Positions 1-7,721 of a stretch of DNA of 11,880 nucleotides are shown here, one piece after another. The position numbers and the translations under genes were made by a program. The first letter of the stretch is position 1. The number at the start of each line of letters is the position of its first letter. Under the pieces are notes generated by a model. The model ran no database searches. It was not told where the DNA came from and saw only the letters and a program-made list of their open reading frames with translations. Source of the stretch: CAG-390 sp964590755 (GTDB lineage Bacteria; Bacillota; Clostridia; Oscillospirales; CAG-272); contig CAZPYK010000049.1 of NCBI GenBank assembly GCA_964590755.1, positions 1-11,880 on the forward strand. The letters run 5' to 3'.

Positions 1-91
1 TCGCTTTTAGCCCAAGGATTTTTATGTTTATCTATATACGATCCCGTGAGGGAGAAGAGTAAAATCACAATAGTCAGAGTGAATTTTTGAA

Positions 92-1648
92 TTACTTTGC
101 GTAATCCACCGCGCGACTCTCGCGGATAAGATTGACCTTGATCTGACCCGGGTACTTGACCTCGTCCTTGATCTTCTTTGCCATATCGCGGGCTATGACC
201 TTCATGCCTGCGTCGTTGACCTCCTCCGGCTTCACCATCACGCGGATCTCGCGGCCCGCTTGAATGGCAAATGCCTTGTCAACACCCTGGAAACTCATCG
301 CGATCTCTTCAAGCTTTTCAAGTCGCTTGATGTAATTTTCAAGATCCTCGCGTCTGGCTCCGGGCCTTGCGGCGGATATGGCGTCCGCTGCCTGTACAAG
401 TACGGCGATTATCGTAGTCGGTTCTACGTCGTTGTGGTGCGCCTCAATGGCGTGTATCACCTCGCGGCTCTCCTTGAACTTCTTTGCGGCGTTTACGCCG
501 ATCTGCACGTGCGTACCCTCCACATCATGCGGAAATGCCTTTCCGATGTCGTGCAAAAGTCCCGCGCGTCTTGCGACATCCGCATCCTCGCCCAATTCCT
601 CTGCCATGATACCGGCAAGGAAGGCGACCTCGACCGAATGGCGAAGCACATTTTGACCGTAGCTGGTGCGGTATCTGAGTCTGCCCAACAGCTTCACAAG
701 CTCGGGATTGAGACCGTGAACTCCGACCTCGAAGGTCACACGCTCACCCGCCTGTTTGATGCTCGCCTCGACCTCGCGCTTGGCTTTTTCGACCATCTCC
801 TCTATTCTTGCGGGATGGATGCGTCCGTCCGCTATCAGCTTTTCAAGCGCAAGTCTGGCGACCTCGCGTCTTACCGGGTCAAAGCCCGAAAGCGTTATGG
901 CCTCCGGCGTGTCGTCGATGATCAGTTCAACGCCCGTAAGAGTCTCAAGCTTTTGAATGTTTCTGCCTTCTCTGCCGATTATTCTGCCCTTCATATCGTC
1001 GCTCGGCAGAGCAACGGCGGTGACGGTGGATTCGGCAACCTGATCCGCGGCACAGCGTTGGATGGCAAGAGATATCAACGTGCGCGCCTTGGTATCCGCT
1101 TCTTCCTTGAACTGAGTCTCAAGCTCGTCCAGCCGCTGAGCAAAGTCGTACTTTGCCTCGCTCTCAAGACTTGCCATGAGCTCGCTCTTGGCCTCCGCGG
1201 AGGTCAGACCCGCTATCGCTTCCAGCTTTTTCTGCTGTTCGGCAAGAGTTGCGGCGATCTCGGCTCTGAGAGAATCGTTCTCCTTCAGCTTTTTGTCAAG
1301 GGTCTCGCTCTTTCTGTCCAGCTGCTCGGTCTTGCGGTCAAGCGTTTCCTCCTTTGAGGAGAGTCTGCGCTCGGAGCGGGATATCTCCGCGCGACGCTCT
1401 TTGATCTCGCGCTCGGAATCGCTTCTCTGCTGATTGATCTCCTTTTGAGCCGCGACCATCATGCGGTTGGTCTCATATGTCGCCGTCAGCTTCGCGTCCG
1501 CTTCGATCTTCTTTGCGGCTTCCTCAGCCGAGCCGATCTTCTTTTCCGCGATGCGCTTGCGCAGCAATATGCCCAAGAATATGCCGCCCACGACACCGAG
1601 GACGAGTCCCGCGATCGCCGCAAGCACCGTAATTATCGTCTGTTGCAT
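92..1648 (-). CDS. rny: Ribonuclease Y
   Basis: Membrane-anchored endoribonuclease that initiates mRNA decay in Firmicutes. The 518-residue protein is close to the usual family length of about 520. It has an N-terminal membrane segment (about 5-28), then a long charged coiled coil (about 30-200), a KH RNA-binding domain with GRIIGREGRN at 221-230, and an HD hydrolase domain with H337, the LLHDIGK motif (H366, D367) and HHND at 404-407. All key HD residues are present, so it should be active. A strong ribosome-binding site (AAGGAGGTG on the minus strand, near 1653-1661) fixes the ATG at 1648. It is monocistronic as far as the window shows, divergent from the esterase operon, and preceded by a near-consensus promoter. 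No convincing terminator is visible in the 91 bases downstream. The identification is secure. Confidence 0.97.
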   Translation of the reverse strand: MQQTIITVLAAIAGLVLGVVGGIFLGILLRKRIAEKKIGSAEEAAKKIEADAKLTATYETNRMMVAAQKEINQQRSDSEREIKERRAEISRSERRLSSKEETLDRKTEQLDRKSETLDKKLKENDSLRAEIAATLAEQQKKLEAIAGLTSAEAKSELMASLESEAKYDFAQRLDELETQFKEEADTKARTLISLAIQRCAADQVAESTVTAVALPSDDMKGRIIGREGRNIQKLETLTGVELIIDDTPEAITLSGFDPVRREVARLALEKLIADGRIHPARIEEMVEKAKREVEASIKQAGERVTFEVGVHGLNPELVKLLGRLRYRTSYGQNVLRHSVEVAFLAGIMAEELGEDADVARRAGLLHDIGKAFPHDVEGTHVQIGVNAAKKFKESREVIHAIEAHHNDVEPTTIIAVLVQAADAISAARPGARREDLENYIKRLEKLEEIAMSFQGVDKAFAIQAGREIRVMVKPEEVNDAGMKVIARDMAKKIKDEVKYPGQIKVNLIRESRAVDYAK

Positions 1649-1745
1649 TTTGCACCTCCTTTTTTGTTTTTATTTTTCGAAATTTTATTATGAAAAGCCG
1701 CGCTCGAAAGGCTCCGCCTCCTGCGCTTATACTTTCACAAATGAT

Positions 1746-1774
1746 ATTGTACCACAAAGACGACTTATTGTCAA
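1746..1774 (-). promoter_or_regulatory. Sigma-A-type promoter of rny
   Basis: On the minus strand there is a perfect -35 TTGACA (1769-1774), a 17-nt spacer, and -10 TACAAT (1746-1751) with an upstream TG that makes an extended -10. This predicts a start near 1739 and a leader of about 90 nt before the rny ATG. It stands back to back with the plus-strand promoter at 1826-1854. Confidence 0.85.
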
Positions 1775-1825
1775 GACCGCCGCAACGGATAGAACAAATT
1801 TTGTGAGTCCGTCGGCGTCTTTCGG

Positions 1826-1854
1826 TTGACAGCGGCGGGCGGCTGTGATAAAAT
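1826..1854 (+). promoter_or_regulatory. Sigma-A-type promoter of the esterase-mrnC operon
   Basis: Perfect -35 TTGACA at 1826-1831, a 17-nt spacer, and -10 TAAAAT at 1849-1854 preceded by TGA (extended -10). Transcription would start near 1861, about 45 nt before the ATG at 1905. The match to consensus suggests constitutive, fairly strong expression of the two esterases and mrnC. Confidence 0.85.
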
Positions 1855-1904
1855 AGAAGAAAGCAAGACCCAACGCCTTGAAACGAAAGGAATGGCAAAG
1901 AACA

Positions 1905-3005
1905 ATGAACGAAAAGGATCAAAAAGACCGCATCCCGCCCGAGGTAGACCAAAACATGCTGCCCGGGGTACCGGACGAGGCGGGACTTATCCGGTATAAC
2001 GTAAAAAGCGCTCCGTTTGACATATACGGGCTTTACGAGCCGCGCGCCAAGGGAGATCTGCGCCGCATGCCGGACGACATCGCCGCGGCGACAAATCCCG
2101 GCGTGGCACGCAATGCGCGGCACACCGCGGGCGGGCGAGTGCGCTTTACCACCGATTCGGGGCGCATAGCTCTTCGCGTTCGCATGCCCTATGTGACGAA
2201 ATATCCGCACATGGCGCTGACCGGGTCATCATCCTTTGATCTTTACGAGGACACCGATCTCGGATCGACGTATCTCAACGTCTTCAAGCCGTCAATGAGC
2301 ATAACCGACGGCTTTGAGATGACCCTGACTCTCGGCGCGCGCCGCACACGCTCGCTGACGCTGAACCTCCCTCTCTACTCACCGGTAGCATCGATAGAAG
2401 TCGGGCTGGACGCCGACGCGACGCTCTCCGGCGGCAGAAAATACAGCGGCACACGACTGCCCATAGTTTATTACGGCTCCTCGATCACGCAAGGCGCGTG
2501 CGCCTCCCGCCCCGGACTTGCATATCAAGCCATCATCAGCCGTCGCCTTGACGTTGATTTTATAAATCTCGGCTTTTCCGGAAACGCGCGCGCCGAGCTG
2601 CCCATCGTGGAATATATGGCGTCCCTCCACATGAGCGCGTTTGTCAGCGACTACGACCACAACGCGCCGTCGGTCGACTATCTGCGCGAAACACACCGCC
2701 GCATGTATGAGATAATACGCGAGAAAAATCCGTCGATACCCTACATAATGCTCTCGCGTCCCGATTTTGCCACGCACTCTGAGGACGATTCCGAAAAGCG
2801 TCGCCGCGTGGTCGAGGATACCTTCCGCTTCGCGCGCGCCGCGGGAGATAAAAACGTTTGGTATATCGACGGCGAGGGAATATATCGCGGAGCCGAGCTT
2901 GACGCCTGCACGGTCGACGGCTCGCACCCGACCGATCTCGGCTTTATGAAGATGGCGGACGCCATCGGCAGAATACTTCGTCGCGCCATGCGCCGCGATA
3001 TCTGA
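1905..3005 (+). CDS. GxDLY/SGNH-fold esterase, copy A
   Basis: Probable cytoplasmic carbohydrate or small-molecule esterase of the SGNH/GDSL hydrolase family (366 aa). The N-terminal half looks like the GxDLY beta-sandwich domain, with SSFDLYED at about 109-116 (the first motif position is Ser rather than Gly). The C-terminal half is the GDSL-type hydrolase: YYGSSITQG at 189-197 with S193 as likely nucleophile, NLGFSGNA at 221-228 (block II), DYDHNAP at 249-255 (block III), and DGSHPTD at 338-344 supplying the Asp/His pair (D338, H341). No signal peptide is visible. I chose the ATG at 1905, with AAAGGAA about 12 nt upstream. A TTG at 1878 would add nine residues but has no good ribosome-binding site. 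It is first in a three-gene operon, 15 nt ahead of a close paralogue. The family assignment is strong; the substrate is unknown. Confidence 0.85.
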   Translation: MNEKDQKDRIPPEVDQNMLPGVPDEAGLIRYNVKSAPFDIYGLYEPRAKGDLRRMPDDIAAATNPGVARNARHTAGGRVRFTTDSGRIALRVRMPYVTKYPHMALTGSSSFDLYEDTDLGSTYLNVFKPSMSITDGFEMTLTLGARRTRSLTLNLPLYSPVASIEVGLDADATLSGGRKYSGTRLPIVYYGSSITQGACASRPGLAYQAIISRRLDVDFINLGFSGNARAELPIVEYMASLHMSAFVSDYDHNAPSVDYLRETHRRMYEIIREKNPSIPYIMLSRPDFATHSEDDSEKRRRVVEDTFRFARAAGDKNVWYIDGEGIYRGAELDACTVDGSHPTDLGFMKMADAIGRILRRAMRRDI

Positions 3006-3020
3006 GAGGAGGACACCGAC

Positions 3021-4127
3021 ATGTCCGAGGTTAAAAAAGAGCAATATATCGAGGTCGACAAGAATCTTGAGATAGAGACCTCCTTTCCGGAGACAGACGT
3101 GCGCTTTCACAGCGTAAGGCAGGCTCCGTTTGAGCTTTATAATTTTTACGACCCGCAGGGTCAGAGCATCTTTCGCCGCCTGCCCGAGGATGTCGCCGCC
3201 GCGACCTCGGAGGGCGTATTTAAGCTCTGCCGAGAATCGGCGGGCGGGCGCGTGCGCTTTTCCACCGATTCGCAGTATATCCTCATCAAGGCAGTCATGC
3301 CCATCGTCGGCAGAAATTCGCACATGACGCTGGCAATGAGCGCGGGCTTTGACCTTTACGAGGACTATCCGAACGGAGAATCCCGCTATCACCGCGTTTT
3401 TATGCCGCCCTACGGCATGGACGGCGGATATGAGCAGATAATTCGCTTCGCAAGTCGAAAAAAACGCTATTTTACCATCAATTTCCCGATACACTCGGTG
3501 GTATCCGAGCTGTATGTGGGGCTGAACGAGGACGCTTTTCTCGGAGAGGGGCTTAAATACCGCTCGGAGCTGCCGATCATCGTTTACGGCTCGTCGATAG
3601 TTCACGGCACTGCCGCCACCAGACCGGGATTGGTCTACACCAACATACTTTCAAGATATTTGAACCTGAACGTCGTCAATCTCGGCTTTTCGGGAAAGGC
3701 GCTCGCCGAGCCCGCCATAATCGACTATATCGCGTCGCGGGATATGCTTTTGTTCGTTCTCGACTATGACCACAACGCTCCGAATCCCGACTATCTGCGC
3801 AGCACGCATTTCTCGGCATACAAAAAGGTGCGCGACGCGCACCCGGATATTCCGATAATCATGATAACGCGCCCGAACGTCGCGACCAACGGCGCGACTG
3901 CCATGGAGCGCAAGGAGATAGTCATCGACACCTATCGCGCCGCGCGCGATGCGGGCGACGAGCGGGTCCGGTATATCGACGGCGAGAGCTTCTTCCTCGG
4001 AAAGCACGAGAACGAATGCACCATGGACGGCGTTCACCCCAACGATCTGGGCTTCACATTGATGGCGGACGGAATAGAATCCGAGATACGCCGCGCTCTG
4101 AGGGCTTGCAATGTGCGGTTCGACTGA
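3021..4127 (+). CDS. GxDLY/SGNH-fold esterase, copy B
   Basis: Paralogue of the preceding gene (368 aa) with the same two-domain plan. It carries a canonical AGFDLYED at 108-115 for the GxDLY domain, then the hydrolase with VYGSSIVHG at 188-196 (S192 likely nucleophile), NLGFSGKA at 220-227, DYDHNAP at 248-254 and DGVHPND at 336-342 (D336, H339). The full catalytic set is retained in both copies, so neither looks like a pseudogene. There is no signal peptide. The ATG at 3021 follows a strong GAGGAGGA ribosome-binding site. Blocks such as AGGRVRF and the catalytic motifs are almost unchanged between copies while the N-terminal ends and surface positions differ, which suggests an old duplication with possible substrate divergence. 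The 3' end overlaps mrnC by 17 nt, implying translational coupling. Confidence 0.87.
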   Translation: MSEVKKEQYIEVDKNLEIETSFPETDVRFHSVRQAPFELYNFYDPQGQSIFRRLPEDVAAATSEGVFKLCRESAGGRVRFSTDSQYILIKAVMPIVGRNSHMTLAMSAGFDLYEDYPNGESRYHRVFMPPYGMDGGYEQIIRFASRKKRYFTINFPIHSVVSELYVGLNEDAFLGEGLKYRSELPIIVYGSSIVHGTAATRPGLVYTNILSRYLNLNVVNLGFSGKALAEPAIIDYIASRDMLLFVLDYDHNAPNPDYLRSTHFSAYKKVRDAHPDIPIIMITRPNVATNGATAMERKEIVIDTYRAARDAGDERVRYIDGESFFLGKHENECTMDGVHPNDLGFTLMADGIESEIRRALRACNVRFD

Positions 4128-4512
4128 TTCGCGCATGAGCGTCGGCTCGGCGGCGCTGGCGTATCTCGGGGACAGCGTTATAGAGCTGCTGGCGCGAGAG
4201 ACGCTGGTGCTTTCCGGCATTCCCGACGCGGCGCGCCTGAACACGGCGGCGGCAAAATATGTCAGAGCCACCGAGCAATCCCGCGCGGTGGAGCGGCTTG
4301 AGCCCTATCTTGACGAAACAGAGGCGGCGGTATATCGTCGCGGCAGAAATATCGGACACACGAGCACGCCGCGCTCGGCGAGCGCCGCGGAATATCGGCG
4401 TGCCACCGGCATGGAGGCGCTGTTCGGTTGGCTGTGGCTCGGCGGCGACGCGGGGCACGCCCGCGCGCGCGAGCTCTTCGCGCTGGCTTATCCCGCGGAC
4501 GACGATAAGTGA
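4111..4512 (+). CDS. mrnC: Mini-ribonuclease III
   Basis: Short RNase III-like enzyme (133 aa) that lacks the double-stranded RNA-binding domain; in Bacillus subtilis the family matures 23S rRNA ends. Diagnostic stretches are LAYLGDSVIELLARE at 16-30 (catalytic D21), RRGRN at 76-80, and YRRATGMEALFGWLWLGG at 95-112 (conserved E102). Length is typical for the family. The ATG at 4111 sits 6 nt after GAGGG inside the end of the upstream esterase; an in-frame ATG at 4135 is a weaker alternative. In many Firmicutes mrnC lies beside cysS, so being last in an esterase operon is a less familiar neighbourhood. The cistron ends just before a hairpin at 4527 and a terminator at 4600. Confidence 0.93.
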   Translation: MCGSTDSRMSVGSAALAYLGDSVIELLARETLVLSGIPDAARLNTAAAKYVRATEQSRAVERLEPYLDETEAAVYRRGRNIGHTSTPRSASAAEYRRATGMEALFGWLWLGGDAGHARARELFALAYPADDDK

Positions 4513-4526
4513 TCTCATAATATTAT

Positions 4527-4562
4527 TCTCGGGCTGTCTCACGTTAGCGAGACAGCCCGAGA
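4527..4562. repeat. Perfect 14-bp inverted repeat just after mrnC
   Basis: Left arm 4527-4540 (TCTCGGGCTGTCTC) pairs perfectly with 4549-4562 around an 8-nt loop. A short outer pairing of CTCATA (4514-4519) with TATGAG (4566-4571) could extend it. No T-tract follows on either strand, so it is not a standard intrinsic terminator. It may protect the 3' end, act as a Rho-independent pause, or be a mobile palindrome. Confidence 0.7.
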
Positions 4563-4599
4563 CAATATGAGGAAAAGTGAATAGTGAATAATGGCGGTG

Positions 4600-4634
4600 G
4601 CTTTTCTCCCGCGGGAGAAAAGCATCGTTTTTTT
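4600..4634 (+). terminator. Intrinsic terminator of the esterase-mrnC operon
   Basis: A perfect palindrome of 24 nt (4600-4623, arms GCTTTTCTCCCG and its complement) is followed by ATCG and a run of seven Ts. It lies about 90 nt past the mrnC stop and is correctly placed to end the plus-strand operon. Confidence 0.85.
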
Positions 4635-4648
4635 ATGTGATCGTGAAG

Positions 4649-4680
4649 AAAAGTCGCACCTGCGGCTTTTTCTTTTCTTT
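4649..4680. terminator. Second hairpin, possibly bidirectional terminator between convergent genes
   Basis: AAAAGTCGCA (4649-4658) pairs with TGCGGCTTTT (4661-4670) with one G-T wobble, and a T-rich tract follows on the plus strand. It lies between the convergent mrnC and PHP genes, and the A-run on its other side could let it serve the minus-strand PHP transcript as well. The two-base loop means the inner pairs must open. Confidence 0.5.
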
Positions 4681-4710
4681 CTTCTCTCTTCTCTTTTCTC
4701 TTATCTTTCC

Positions 4711-5766
4711 TTACGCCTCAAGATCCTTCTTGAAATATGCGTTGGTGTACGCCTTGCCGCCGCGGTGATCGATGACGACCACTCTGAACCATATCTCGTC
4801 GGGGCTTATATCAAAGCACGCCTCGTGCAGCAGCTCGCCGTCATGCGCCGCGCGCAACTTTCCCTTGCAACGGGCACTCGTGACCAGTCTGATGCGCCAC
4901 GCGCCGTCGGTCTTTACCGTCAGCTTGCCATCCTCGTATACAAGCGAGGTTATCGCGGGGCCGGTATGCTCGCAGCTGCCCTGCACCGCGTAGAACCTGC
5001 CCGCCTCAAGCGCCGAGGTTATCGCGCGGTATTCAAGCGCAGGCGCGGCTATCATCGTGTAGCCGCCGAGCGAATCGGAGAGCGGATCGTCATCCGGGTG
5101 CGCATTGTGGTTGTCGTCGGTGGCTATGCAATAAAGGCGCTTGCCCTGATTGAGCAGATCGTCGTAAACTCTGCCGTTGTCATCCTCATAACCCATCGCG
5201 ATGCAACCGTAATTTACTATTTCCATGGCGTTCATGCCGTGATATCTCGAATAATCGGGGTAGGATTCAAGCGACCAGGTCGGGTGGTTGTAGGTCACAA
5301 AAAAGCCGGCGTCCCTTCCCTTTTTTATCACGTCGTTGACACCGTCGGGGGAATAGACGCGCACGTAATCGGGCAGCGATTCATCAAACTTGATCTTATC
5401 GCGATACAGCTTTGAATTGCCGTTTGAATACTTGTTGCGGTGATGGCAGATCTGGGTCATATTGTCGGGGTCGAGCGCGATAAGGTTGAGGTGGCACTTC
5501 TGCGTGCGCGGATGATTGAAATCAAACGGATCGTTTATGTTTATCTCGTATCCGTGCAGGGCAAGAAAGCTCTCGTCGTTAAGCTCGTCATGCGACAAGA
5601 ACACATTGTGGTCGGTATACGCCACTACCGAATATCCGTTCGAGGCGTAAAGCGCCTTTATCTCCTCGGGAGTTCTTCTTCCGTCCGAAATATTCGTGTG
5701 ACAGTGGAGGTTGGCGCGATAATATTGCATATCCTTGCCCGCCTCCGGCAAAAGGATCTTTTTCAT
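4711..5766 (-). CDS. PHP-domain metal-dependent phosphoesterase-like protein
   Basis: Member of the PHP (polymerase and histidinol phosphatase) superfamily, 351 aa. Metal-binding motifs are visible in order: HCHTNISDG at 21-29 (H21, H23), YTDHN at 50-54 (D52, H53), HGYEIN at 71-76 (E74), H92, TYNHP at 158-162 (H161), and ATDDNH at 215-220 (D217, H220). Residues from about 265 on form a separate tail with a beta-rich look. No signal peptide or membrane segment is visible, so it is probably cytoplasmic. The ATG at 5766 has AAAGGAAA upstream; an in-frame Met at residue 13, just before the PHP core, is an alternative. It is transcribed from its own promoter at 5813-5841. The substrate cannot be read from the sequence; phosphoesters such as nucleotides or sugar phosphates are usual for the family. 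Confidence 0.85.
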   Translation of the reverse strand: MKKILLPEAGKDMQYYRANLHCHTNISDGRRTPEEIKALYASNGYSVVAYTDHNVFLSHDELNDESFLALHGYEININDPFDFNHPRTQKCHLNLIALDPDNMTQICHHRNKYSNGNSKLYRDKIKFDESLPDYVRVYSPDGVNDVIKKGRDAGFFVTYNHPTWSLESYPDYSRYHGMNAMEIVNYGCIAMGYEDDNGRVYDDLLNQGKRLYCIATDDNHNAHPDDDPLSDSLGGYTMIAAPALEYRAITSALEAGRFYAVQGSCEHTGPAITSLVYEDGKLTVKTDGAWRIRLVTSARCKGKLRAAHDGELLHEACFDISPDEIWFRVVVIDHRGGKAYTNAYFKKDLEA

Positions 5767-5812
5767 TTTTTCAATTTCCTTTCCTTGAGTCTGATATATT
5801 TTTATTGATATA

Positions 5813-5841
5813 ATTATATATCAAAAAGCTCCCGCCGTCAA
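5813..5841 (-). promoter_or_regulatory. Promoter of the PHP gene, overlapping the upstream terminator
   Basis: On the minus strand there is -35 TTGACG (5836-5841), exactly 17 nt of spacer, and a perfect -10 TATAAT (5813-5818). The start would be near 5806, about 40 nt ahead of the ATG. The -35 hexamer and spacer occupy the loop edge and one arm of the terminator hairpin for the radical SAM operon. Confidence 0.8.
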
Positions 5842-5869
5842 GCATTTGCTCAAAAACGGCGGGAGCTTT
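5823..5869 (-). terminator. Intrinsic terminator of the leader-cargo/radical SAM operon
   Basis: Arms 5856-5869 and 5825-5838 pair perfectly over 14 bp (AAAGCTCCCGCCGT on the plus strand) around a 17-nt loop. On the minus strand the hairpin is followed by a run of Ts (5823-5827), starting only a few nt after the radical SAM stop codon. It cleanly ends the operon. Confidence 0.85.
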
Positions 5870-5872
5870 ATA

Positions 5873-7279
5873 TCATTCGAAAGCTGTATTCATCGGCTTT
5901 ATGTTGCGCCAATCGGGCAGAAGCGCGGCGATCCTTGCGGGATAGCCGTTCTCGAAAAACAGGCACTTTGACGGGTCGCAACCGTACTTGTCGCCGGTCA
6001 GCGCCAGCGCAACGGCGCGACAGCCTCCCGCGCAATAGCGAAAATATCGACACTCGCCGCATTTTTCATTGACCAAAGACAGCTCGCCCACCGTGGTGCA
6101 GACTTCGGAAAGATACCGACTCTCGCGCAAGAGCTCGGAAAGGCTCTCGCGCTTGGCGTTTCCGAGCACAACTCCGTGCTCTTCCAAGTACCCCGACATC
6201 TGCATACAGGGGAAGACATTGCCGTTGGCGGCGACGGCGACCATGCCGCGATTGCCGCGGCAGACCGGCAGCGAGTCGCGGTATTCCCCATCGCCGCATT
6301 CGACGGGACGCAGGCGATATTCCCGCTCTTTCGGATATATCGTCATCAGTTGCCAAAGGTCGATCGGCATGCTGTGCTCGCCGCGGGAATATTCCCCCGC
6401 AAATTCAAGCATGCGGTCGAAATATTCGCAAAGCTCGAGCGTCATGCCGTCGGCGTTTGCCACCCAGCGCGGCGCCTCGGTGGTGCGGATAATGCGCAAC
6501 TCGTCGACCCCCATGCGGTCAAACAGCTCGGCGGTCGGAAGCATTGAGTCGATATTTTTGCGATTGACGTTTGTTTGCACCTTGACGCGAAAGCCGTGCT
6601 CAAGACAGAGCCCTATCGCGCGCAGAGCATCCGCCTCGGCGCCCGCTCTGTTCCGCATCCAATCGTGATATCCCACGCCGTCAAAGGAGATCTTGATAAG
6701 CGGATCGCACCCGAGCTCGCGAAAGCGCCCGAGCGCCCGCTCGTCAAGATAATAGCCGTTTGTGTTCAGCTCCTCAACGAACATGCCTCGACGGTATATC
6801 CCCTCGACTATTCCGAAAAAGTCGCGGTGGCACATCGGCTCGCCGCCGGTGAGGGTAAAGGCGTTGATGCCGCAGCGCTCCGCCTCGTCAAGCAGCCGCT
6901 CCGCCTCCTCGCGCGTCCATTCGCTCATCAGCGGCGCGTTGTCGGCGGCGTTGAAGCAGTGAAGACAATTGTAGTTGCACTTTCCGGTGATCATCCAGTT
7001 CATGGCGGGAAAATAGCGATTGTCGCAAACGCGGTGCAGGCTCCACGGGTCGGCGGCGGCTCCTTTTTTTGCCTCGGTAATAAAGCCGCGACGGCAGAGC
7101 TCCGCCGCGAGCGCGCTGTCGCACGCCCGAGGGAGCTCGTTTTTGCCGTCGCAGAGCCGCAAAAATTCAAATTCCTCTTTTTTCAGCCCACGCGCGTTGC
7201 GCTCGCCCTTTATGTAATATGCATACGGCACCAAGTGCCAAGAGCGAAGCGCAACGCGCGGGTCGAGCAGATAACGCAT
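5873..7279 (-). CDS. Radical SAM/SPASM peptide maturase with RRE-like N-terminus
   Basis: Radical S-adenosylmethionine enzyme (468 aa), most likely the modifying enzyme for the leader-cargo proteins encoded upstream. Residues about 30-72 resemble a PqqD-type leader-recognition (RRE) winged helix, with LKKEEFEFLRLCDG and a CRRGFI end. The radical SAM core carries CNYNCLHC at 101-108 (C101, C105, C108 for the 4Fe-4S cluster), TGGEP at 144-148 and the core-typical NTNGYYLD. The C-terminal SPASM region has C340, C358, C407, C410, C416, C420, C434 and C439, enough for two auxiliary clusters. SPASM enzymes of this type make thioether, C-C or related crosslinks in RiPPs. The ATG at 7279 lies 6 nt after the stop of L10, with GAGGG about 11 nt upstream inside that gene, so the two are probably translationally coupled. 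The chemistry and which of the ten candidate substrates it uses are inferred, not shown. Confidence 0.88.
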   Translation of the reverse strand: MRYLLDPRVALRSWHLVPYAYYIKGERNARGLKKEEFEFLRLCDGKNELPRACDSALAAELCRRGFITEAKKGAAADPWSLHRVCDNRYFPAMNWMITGKCNYNCLHCFNAADNAPLMSEWTREEAERLLDEAERCGINAFTLTGGEPMCHRDFFGIVEGIYRRGMFVEELNTNGYYLDERALGRFRELGCDPLIKISFDGVGYHDWMRNRAGAEADALRAIGLCLEHGFRVKVQTNVNRKNIDSMLPTAELFDRMGVDELRIIRTTEAPRWVANADGMTLELCEYFDRMLEFAGEYSRGEHSMPIDLWQLMTIYPKEREYRLRPVECGDGEYRDSLPVCRGNRGMVAVAANGNVFPCMQMSGYLEEHGVVLGNAKRESLSELLRESRYLSEVCTTVGELSLVNEKCGECRYFRYCAGGCRAVALALTGDKYGCDPSKCLFFENGYPARIAALLPDWRNIKPMNTAFE

Positions 7280-7285
7280 GCCGTA

Positions 7286-7696
7286 TCAGCCCTCGTATTT
7301 TTTGAGCATGTGTTCGGGTATCCAAAACAGCGGCTTGCCGTCAGCCTGAATGTCGAGAACGACACTGTACTTGCAGTTTACGTTATCCGAGCACATTCTG
7401 TCGTAGACGGTCCCGGGGCCGGTGGCATCCGGGTTTGCCGCATAGATAACGCGGTCTCCTATATTGAACAGATAGGGAGCCTCGTCCTTTTTGCTGCCGC
7501 CGCCACCGCAGCCGCCGCCCGAAACATTGTCAAGCTCATCGTCGGACATCTCGCCCATGGCGGGATGCAGCATATCAAAATATTTATTCGCCTCGGCGTC
7601 GGTCATTTCCATGCCGTGCTCGTGCGCCATATGCATCAACTCGGACGCGCTTTGCGCCGATCTCGCTTTTTCCATCATCTCGTGTGACATTTTCAT
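7286..7696 (-). CDS. Leader-cargo protein L10, Nif11-like leader plus SH3-like cargo
   Basis: Candidate substrate nearest the maturase (136 aa). The leader (1-62) has the pattern shared with L6-L9: SASELMHMAHEHG at 17-29, YFDMLHP at 39-45, then DDELDNVSGGG at 52-62. Cys63 and four glycines follow, then a short charged linker. The cargo (about 76-136) opens FNIGDRVIY, has a GTVYD turn and ends HMLKKYEG, a pattern suggesting a small SH3-like barrel; two extra Cys occur (92 and 98 by my count). The start was set at 7696 because it aligns with the other leaders and has GGAAG upstream; an ATG at 7729 would overlap L9 and add 11 unrelated residues. I do not recognise a named family for the cargo. 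Confidence 0.8.
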   Translation of the reverse strand: MKMSHEMMEKARSAQSASELMHMAHEHGMEMTDAEANKYFDMLHPAMGEMSDDELDNVSGGGCGGGGSKKDEAPYLFNIGDRVIYAANPDATGPGTVYDRMCSDNVNCKYSVVLDIQADGKPLFWIPEHMLKKYEG

Positions 7697-7721
7697 TTCG
7701 GTTATTCTTCCTTTCACATTT

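Noticed and set aside
1..91. Terminator for rny or a gene end
   Set aside because: Only a weak 4-bp TCCC/GGGA stem near 43-54 is visible, with no T-tract, and no supported reading frame.
260..1357. A 365-codon plus-strand open frame inside rny
   Set aside because: Antisense to a highly conserved RNase Y; composition is that of a reverse-complement shadow.
6575..7687. A 370-codon plus-strand open frame over the radical SAM gene and L10
   Set aside because: The opposite strand encodes complete radical SAM and SPASM motifs; this frame shows no recognisable domain.
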